From: JBGFRR01 sp041695045
GTDB taxonomy: Bacteria > Bacteroidota > Ignavibacteria > UBA10030
Length of the DNA stretch: 8,783 bases
Reading direction: 5' to 3'
NCBI GenBank assembly: GCA_041695045.1
Contig: JBGFRR010000069.1
Location: forward strand, 1-8,783
Of this stretch, positions 6,396-8,783 are shown piece after piece (position 1 is the stretch's first letter; each line of letters begins with the position of its first letter). Position numbers and translations under genes: made by a program. The notes under the pieces are model-generated. The model was given only the letters and a program-made list of their open reading frames with translations, ran no database searches and was not told where the DNA came from.

Positions 6396-6797
6396 ATACT
6401 TTCGAGTCATATACACGACCGTGCTCTCGGGAAGCTTTTCTCGGCACCGTTTGATGTTTATTTTGATGAAGGGACAGTCGTTGAACCGGACATCCTCTTT
6501 GTATCAAAAGACAGACTTCACATCATTGACGAGCGAAAAGTTAACGGTGCGCCTGACCTTGTGGTTGAAATCCTCTCTCCGTCAACCGAAAAGAATGACC
6601 GCGGCTTTAAGTTCAAACGCTACGCACAGGAAGGAATCAAGGAATACTGGATCGCTGATCCGATGCATAAAGCTCTGGAGGTTGATGAGCAGGGGTCGAA
6701 AGGGTTTGAACTCTTCGGGAAATATACCGGTAGCAATGAGGTGCGGTCGAAAATTTTTCCTGATTTACGATTTCAAGCTGCGGAGGTGTGGAAGTAA
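6396..6797 (+). pseudogene. Uma2 family endonuclease (DUF820), N-terminally truncated
   Basis: From 6396 (after an in-frame TAA at 6393-6395) to the TAA at 6795-6797, one frame encodes about 133 residues of the Uma2 family, which has a PD-(D/E)xK nuclease fold. Conserved blocks are LGKLFSAPFDVYFDEG, VVEPDILFVSKDRL (with the family's acidic PD), GAPDLVVEILSPST (the E.L.P core), and KRYAQEGIKEYWIADP. The first 50-60 residues that normally precede LGKLF, including the RYELIDGEL-type segment, are missing. No ATG lies in frame before them; the first usable start, a GTG at 6561, would remove the catalytic half. The bases upstream belong to the rpmB leader on the other strand. It is best read as a decayed gene fragment whose 5' end was lost at the junction with the rpmB region. 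Uma2 genes are often multicopy and lineage-variable, which fits. Confidence 0.75.
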
Positions 6798-6814
6798 TGA
6801 AAGACACGATGACG

Positions 6815-6848
6815 ACAACAAAAGCCGACGCTGAGTCGGCTTTGTTGT
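6815..6848 (+). terminator. Hairpin, likely (bidirectional) terminator after the Uma2 remnant
   Basis: The arms ACAACAAAAGCCGAC (6815-6829) and GTCGGCTTTGTTGT (6835-6848) pair over 14 bases with one bulged A and a 5-base loop. It lies 18 bases after the Uma2 stop. A-rich and T-rich outer arms make it plausible on both strands. A second hairpin, TCCCGCT/AGCGGGA (6848-6869), starts where it ends. A look-alike sits at 7800-7843. Confidence 0.6.
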
Positions 6849-7038
6849 CCCGCTTGAAAAACAGCGGGATGCACAAAACGCATTGAGACACGAGGCATTC
6901 CGCCGACCGAAATTGACCTCCCGAGAAATCTCAGATGAACAGGATGCCTCGTGGTGTTTACAGTTTTTTAGAGCGGTCAGTAGTTCGGCGGCTCGACCGA
7001 GCTTGCAGAGGTCTCCGCTCACTACAAGCCTGATTGCC

Positions 7039-7137
7039 TTACTCGCAGTTACGAAGAAGGAGCATTTTCTTTGTTTCAGCAAATCGTTTGCCAGAGTTAT
7101 CCAACGCCGCTGCTTCGATGCGAGAGAAATATATTTC
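7039..7137 (-). pseudogene. Remnant of a T9SS C-terminal sorting domain (copy A)
   Basis: On the minus strand one frame reads IYFSRIEAAALDNSGKRF, then AETKKMLLLRNCE and a TAA at 7039-7041. This closely matches the last third of the intact sorting domain at 8583-8783 (VYFYRIEAAALDNSRQRF, then METRKLLFLK). By hand, 37 of 44 bases at 7094-7137 equal those at 8629-8672. Upstream of this the similarity ends, and there is no start codon or domain body. It is a fragment, not a gene. Confidence 0.7.
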
Positions 7138-7232
7138 GTTCGGGCATGATAATCTTGGTAGCTTTTCATTTTCTAGGGACATTTGATTCTCAAAAACCAA
7201 ATCGTTAATTTCAGACACGCGAATCGATCAGG

Positions 7233-7469
7233 ATGCCAACCGTTCTCAGAAGCGGACCGTATAGATTTTTCTTCGTTTCTGTTGATTATCACGAACCCCC
7301 ACATGTTCATGTCCAGCGAGAGAACTTGGTTGCAAAGTTCTGGCTTGATCCGGTCAGGCTTGAACACGGTGGTGGATTTCATCGAGTTGAAATTAACAAG
7401 GTCGTTCGTTTGGTAAACGAAAATCAAGAATACTTATTGAATGCCTGGAATGAATTCTTCAACGTTTGA
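7233..7469 (+). CDS. DUF4160 domain-containing protein
   Basis: The protein has 78 residues, full length for DUF4160. Diagnostic features are the start PTVLRSGPYRFFFVSVD, the EPPHVHV motif (21-27) with two His residues, VAKFWLDPVRL (33-43), and the helical end RVEINKVVRLVNENQEYLL followed by AWNEFF. Its biochemical function is not established. The gene overlaps the next gene, a DUF2442 protein, by 29 bases. The two families are very often found as such an overlapping pair, which has led to suggestions of a toxin-antitoxin-like module, but I know of no firm proof. The start ATG at 7233 gives the conserved N-terminus; AGG lies directly before it and no proper Shine-Dalgarno is seen. GC content is lower than in the pgsA-recA genes, consistent with accessory DNA. 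Confidence 0.9.
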   Translation: MPTVLRSGPYRFFFVSVDYHEPPHVHVQRENLVAKFWLDPVRLEHGGGFHRVEINKVVRLVNENQEYLLNAWNEFFNV

Positions 7470-7761
7470 AGTTCAGGAACAGCGTGCGCAAGAGGTTACC
7501 GTGACTGAGGATTCCTTAGTTGTCGATCTCGTCGATGGACGTACAATTATCGTGCCGCTTGCGTGGTACCCGCGTTTATGGCATGGAACTTCTGACGAGC
7601 GAAGCAAATTTCAAATCACAGGCGGAGGCGCATTGATACACTGGCCAGAGCTTGACGAGGATTTGAGTGTCTCAGGACTCCTAGCAGGGCGGCGCTCTGG
7701 AGAAAGCTCGCAATCGTTCAAGAAATGGCTTGAGGAACGCTCACGACAACGAAAGATATAG
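7441..7761 (+). CDS. DUF2442 domain-containing protein
   Basis: The product has 106 residues. The DUF2442 core covers about 15-85, with VTVTEDSLVVDLVDGRTI, VPLAWYPRL (38-46), FQITGGGALIHWPELDEDL and SVSGLLAGR (76-84). It ends in SFKKWLEERSRQRKI. Its function is unknown; a structure of a family member shows a compact alpha/beta domain, in some proteins fused to a helix-turn-helix, which hints at regulation. It begins inside the 3' end of the DUF4160 gene, so the two are translated together. ATG 7441 and ATG 7450 are both possible starts; neither has a good Shine-Dalgarno, and the first residues are not conserved. A hairpin at 7800 ends this two-gene unit. Confidence 0.9.
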   Translation: MPGMNSSTFEVQEQRAQEVTVTEDSLVVDLVDGRTIIVPLAWYPRLWHGTSDERSKFQITGGGALIHWPELDEDLSVSGLLAGRRSGESSQSFKKWLEERSRQRKI

Positions 7762-7799
7762 GATAGGGATAGATTCTCATTAACAAACGTCGATTTGCA

Positions 7800-7843
7800 A
7801 AACAACAAGCCGACCCAAATAATTGGGATCGGCTTTGTTGTTT
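7800..7843 (+). terminator. Hairpin, likely (bidirectional) terminator after the DUF2442 gene
   Basis: AAACAACAAGCCGACCC (7800-7816) pairs with GGGATCGGCTTTGTTGTTT (7825-7843), with two single-base bulges and an 8-base loop. It lies 39 bases after the DUF2442 stop. The outer A- and T-rich arms suit termination on both strands. It is closely similar to the hairpin at 6815-6848. A small second hairpin AAGTGGG-GCA-CCCACTT follows (7846-7862). Confidence 0.62.
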
Positions 7844-7870
7844 GTAAGTGGGGCACCCACTTGCTCGAAA

Positions 7871-7927
7871 TAGAAATACACTCCCGAAGCCGCGTCAGTC
7901 GGCTGCCACTCGATTTGATGGTAGCCG
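7871..7927 (-). pseudogene. Remnant of a T9SS C-terminal sorting domain (copy B)
   Basis: On the minus strand the segment encodes GYHQIEWQPTDAASGVYFY, the central strands of a type A sorting domain. By hand count 53 of 57 bases match 8659-8715 in the intact domain at the right edge. The similarity stops abruptly at 7870, where the reading frame continues into FEQVGAPL and the terminator hairpin instead of RIEAAAL. Upstream (right) of 7927 the residues (KQLETITDL) no longer resemble the domain. It has no start codon, and is therefore a recent-looking fragment rather than a gene. Confidence 0.78.
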
Positions 7928-7947
7928 AGGTCGGTAATAGTTTCAAG

Positions 7948-7976
7948 TTGTTTTTGTTCACGTGCTTCGTTATCTT
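7948..7976 (+). promoter_or_regulatory. Candidate promoter of the toxin-antitoxin pair
   Basis: TTGTTT (7948-7953) and TATCTT (7971-7976) are spaced by 17 bases. The -10 hexamer extends to TATCTTTG, which also fits the Bacteroidota -7 pattern TAnnTTTG. A start site near 7983 would leave a leader of about 24 bases to the antitoxin ATG. Confidence 0.45.
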
Positions 7977-7977
7977 T

Positions 7978-7994
7978 GTTGAAGCATACTCAAC
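7978..7994 (+). promoter_or_regulatory. Candidate operator for toxin-antitoxin autoregulation
   Basis: An inverted repeat GTTGA (7978-7982) N7 TCAAC (7990-7994) lies immediately downstream of the -10 candidate and before the Shine-Dalgarno (GAGG) of the antitoxin. In type II systems the antitoxin, often with the toxin, binds such a site and represses the operon. That role here is an inference from position and symmetry. Confidence 0.35.
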
Positions 7995-8006
7995 GAGGAA
8001 AAACCC

Positions 8007-8213
8007 ATGGCAACAGGAATCGTCACTGTCACGGAAGAACAACTCGCAAAACTCATTGAGGCTTACAAGACCATTCAAGACTTCCTCGCGTCTGCAGTTA
8101 CACCAAACGAACTGTATCGCGAGGAGTTCCTCGCAGGACTTCGTGAGTCCGACGATGACATCCGGAAGAAGAACATGAACGAGGTACGCTCGTTCGATGA
8201 CTTCACTGCGTAA
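8007..8213 (+). CDS. Putative antitoxin partner of RelE/ParE-type toxin
   Basis: This small acidic protein has 68 residues and is encoded directly before, and overlapping by 17 bases, a RelE/ParE-type toxin gene. ATG 8007 is preceded by GAGG eight bases upstream, a good ribosome site. The N-terminal part (VTVTEEQLAKLIEAYKTIQDFL) looks like a helix and the C-terminal half (ELYREEFLAGLRESDDDI to SFDDF) is acidic, as expected for a toxin-wrapping tail. No recognised DNA-binding motif (ribbon-helix-helix, AbrB or helix-turn-helix) is evident, so I cannot assign it to a named antitoxin family. The role is inferred from gene order, size and overlap. Confidence 0.78.
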   Translation: MATGIVTVTEEQLAKLIEAYKTIQDFLASAVTPNELYREEFLAGLRESDDDIRKKNMNEVRSFDDFTA

Positions 8214-8481
8214 AAGAGTTCTCCAGCGAACCAATCGATTTGCGCGTGATCTCAAGCCCTTACCAGATCAGGTGAAGGTAGAAGCTTTCGTCATTGCAGG
8301 GAAACTTTGTGAGAATGTTTTCCACCCAGAGTTAGATGTACGACCGCTAACAGGATTCAAAAGATACTATCGGGTCGTTGTAGGAGGGGATTACAGAATA
8401 ATTTTCTCCTATAATGACGAAGCGGTTTATCTCCGACGGATTGCCCACCGCAAAGAAATTTACCGCAATTTAGAGCTGTAA
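8197..8481 (+). CDS. Type II toxin, RelE/ParE family
   Basis: The protein has 94 residues, normal for this fold. The C-terminal pattern is typical: DVRPLTGFKRYYRVVVGGDYRIIFSY (48-72), then AVYLRRIAHRKEIYRNL. The arginines R59, R67, R80, R81 and R85 and the final H84-R85-x-E-I-Y segment occupy the positions where RelE-type ribosome-dependent mRNA nucleases hold their active-site basic residues. ParE members of the same superfamily instead poison gyrase, and sequence alone does not settle which activity applies. ATG 8197 lies inside the antitoxin gene, the usual translational coupling. Together the two form a complete type II toxin-antitoxin operon with its own candidate promoter. Confidence 0.87.
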   Translation: MTSLRKRVLQRTNRFARDLKPLPDQVKVEAFVIAGKLCENVFHPELDVRPLTGFKRYYRVVVGGDYRIIFSYNDEAVYLRRIAHRKEIYRNLEL

Positions 8482-8538
8482 ATTCTCGTCTCTTTCCTTC
8501 TCGGACAGATCTTTTTTGAAGACCTTTATCGAAGCAGG

Positions 8539-8568
8539 ATCATTCCCGCCTAACGGCAGCGGGATGAT
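8539..8568. repeat. Hairpin between the toxin gene and the T9SS gene
   Basis: ATCATTCCCGC (8539-8549) and GCGGGATGAT (8559-8568) form a 10-base stem with one bulged T. It lies between two convergent genes, but no T-run follows on either strand, so an ordinary intrinsic terminator is not certain. Its AGCGGGATG arm resembles the arm of the hairpin at 6848-6869. Confidence 0.45.
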
Positions 8569-8582
8569 GCCCAAAAGCGGCA

Positions 8583-8783
8583 TCACTTGAGAAACAATAA
8601 CTTCCTCGTCTCCATAAACCTTTGCCTTGAGTTATCTAACGCCGCTGCTTCAATGCGATAGAAGTACACTCCCGAAGCCGCGTTCGTTGGCTGCCACTCG
8701 ATTTGATGGTAGCCGGGTTGTTGTTCGCTGTTGATAAGCTCAGCGACTTCTTGTCCGAGTACGTCGAAGATTCTGAGCAATAC
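8583..8783 (-). CDS. C-terminal end of a T9SS-secreted protein (type A sorting domain), 5' part beyond window
   Basis: About 67 residues are visible up to the TGA at 8583-8585; the gene enters from the right edge, so its main body is unknown. The sequence is a classic T9SS type A sorting domain: LRIFDVLGQEVAELIN, then QPGYHQIEWQPTNAASGVYF, YRIEA, and a terminal METRKLLFLK. Such domains direct an exported protein through the type IX secretion machinery of Bacteroidota and their relatives, after which the domain is cleaved and the protein released or anchored at the surface. The short insertion ALDNSRQRF before the last strand is shared with the decayed copy at 7039-7137. The TTG at 8780 is not a real start, because the preceding residues belong to the same domain. 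Confidence 0.9.
   Translation of the reverse strand, partial: VLLRIFDVLGQEVAELINSEQQPGYHQIEWQPTNAASGVYFYRIEAAALDNSRQRFMETRKLLFLK

Larger units (their letters stand above)
6798..7232. other. 435-base gene-free stretch with structured segments and a decayed T9SS tail
   Basis: No credible gene is seen here. From left to right it holds the two abutting hairpins (6815-6869), a 10-base inverted repeat CACGAGGCAT (6889-6898) / ATGCCTCGTG (6944-6953) enclosing GAGAAATCTC, and a T-run (6964-6969). These are followed by a second foldable segment (GAGCGG 6971-6976 with CCGCTC 7015-7020, around GCTC/GAGC), then a fragment of a T9SS sorting-domain gene on the minus strand (about 7039-7137), and finally an A/T-rich lead-in to the DUF4160 gene. 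Open frames across it on both strands have no family features. Confidence 0.55.

Noticed and set aside
6421..6834. A 137-codon + strand frame starting at 6421
   Set aside because: It is a shifted frame over the Uma2 remnant; the Uma2 residues are in the frame of 6396-6797.
6883..7149. An 88-codon + strand open frame in the gene-free stretch
   Set aside because: It crosses several inverted repeats and the antisense T9SS remnant and has no family features or ribosome site.
7611..8255. A 214-codon minus-strand open frame over the toxin-antitoxin and DUF2442 genes
   Set aside because: It is out of frame with the T9SS remnant, antisense to well-supported genes, and has no recognisable domain.

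Overview
The window looks like a piece of a Bacteroidota-type genome, most likely from the Ignavibacteria/Kapabacteria/Chlorobi side. The strongest lineage marker is a type IX secretion (T9SS) C-terminal sorting domain at the right edge (8583-8783). The GC-rich housekeeping genes, mostly poor Shine-Dalgarno sequences, and the composition of the intergenic repeats fit this. The placement is an inference; no rRNA gene is present.

Left and centre (1-5863): eight genes all read on the minus strand with small gaps, so transcription runs from right to left. In that order they are pgsA (phosphatidylglycerophosphate synthase), pgpA (phosphatidylglycerophosphatase A), cinA (CinA with a C-terminal PncC-like deamidase domain), a small lone HicB-like gene, thpR (2',3'-cyclic phosphodiesterase, LigT family), recA, recX, and a DEDDy-type 3'-5' exonuclease that runs off the left edge. 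The first two make phosphatidylglycerol. cinA-thpR(ligT)-recA is a known linkage (for example in Deinococcus), and recX and the exonuclease extend it into a recombination and repair unit. A 140-base gap between hicB and thpR may hold a separate promoter for thpR-recA-recX-exonuclease.

Middle (5864-6395): an intergenic patch holds two oppositely oriented runs of GATT-based repeats. It is followed by the rpmB (ribosomal protein L28) transcription unit on the minus strand, with a good candidate promoter and a clear intrinsic terminator.

Right (6396-8783): a lower-GC accessory region made of small modules. They are a 5'-truncated Uma2-family nuclease remnant (+), a structured non-coding stretch, an overlapping DUF4160-DUF2442 gene pair (+), an overlapping antitoxin/RelE-ParE-type toxin pair (+), and the 3' end of a T9SS-secreted protein (-). 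Between the modules lie two fragments of T9SS sorting-domain coding sequence. One is 53/57 identical, by hand count, to the intact domain at the right edge. There are also two look-alike hairpins with an ACAACAA-GCCGAC arm. The impression is of an insertion hotspot where gene cassettes and duplicated T9SS 3' ends have piled up.

No rRNA, tRNA, CRISPR array, transposase or origin was seen.
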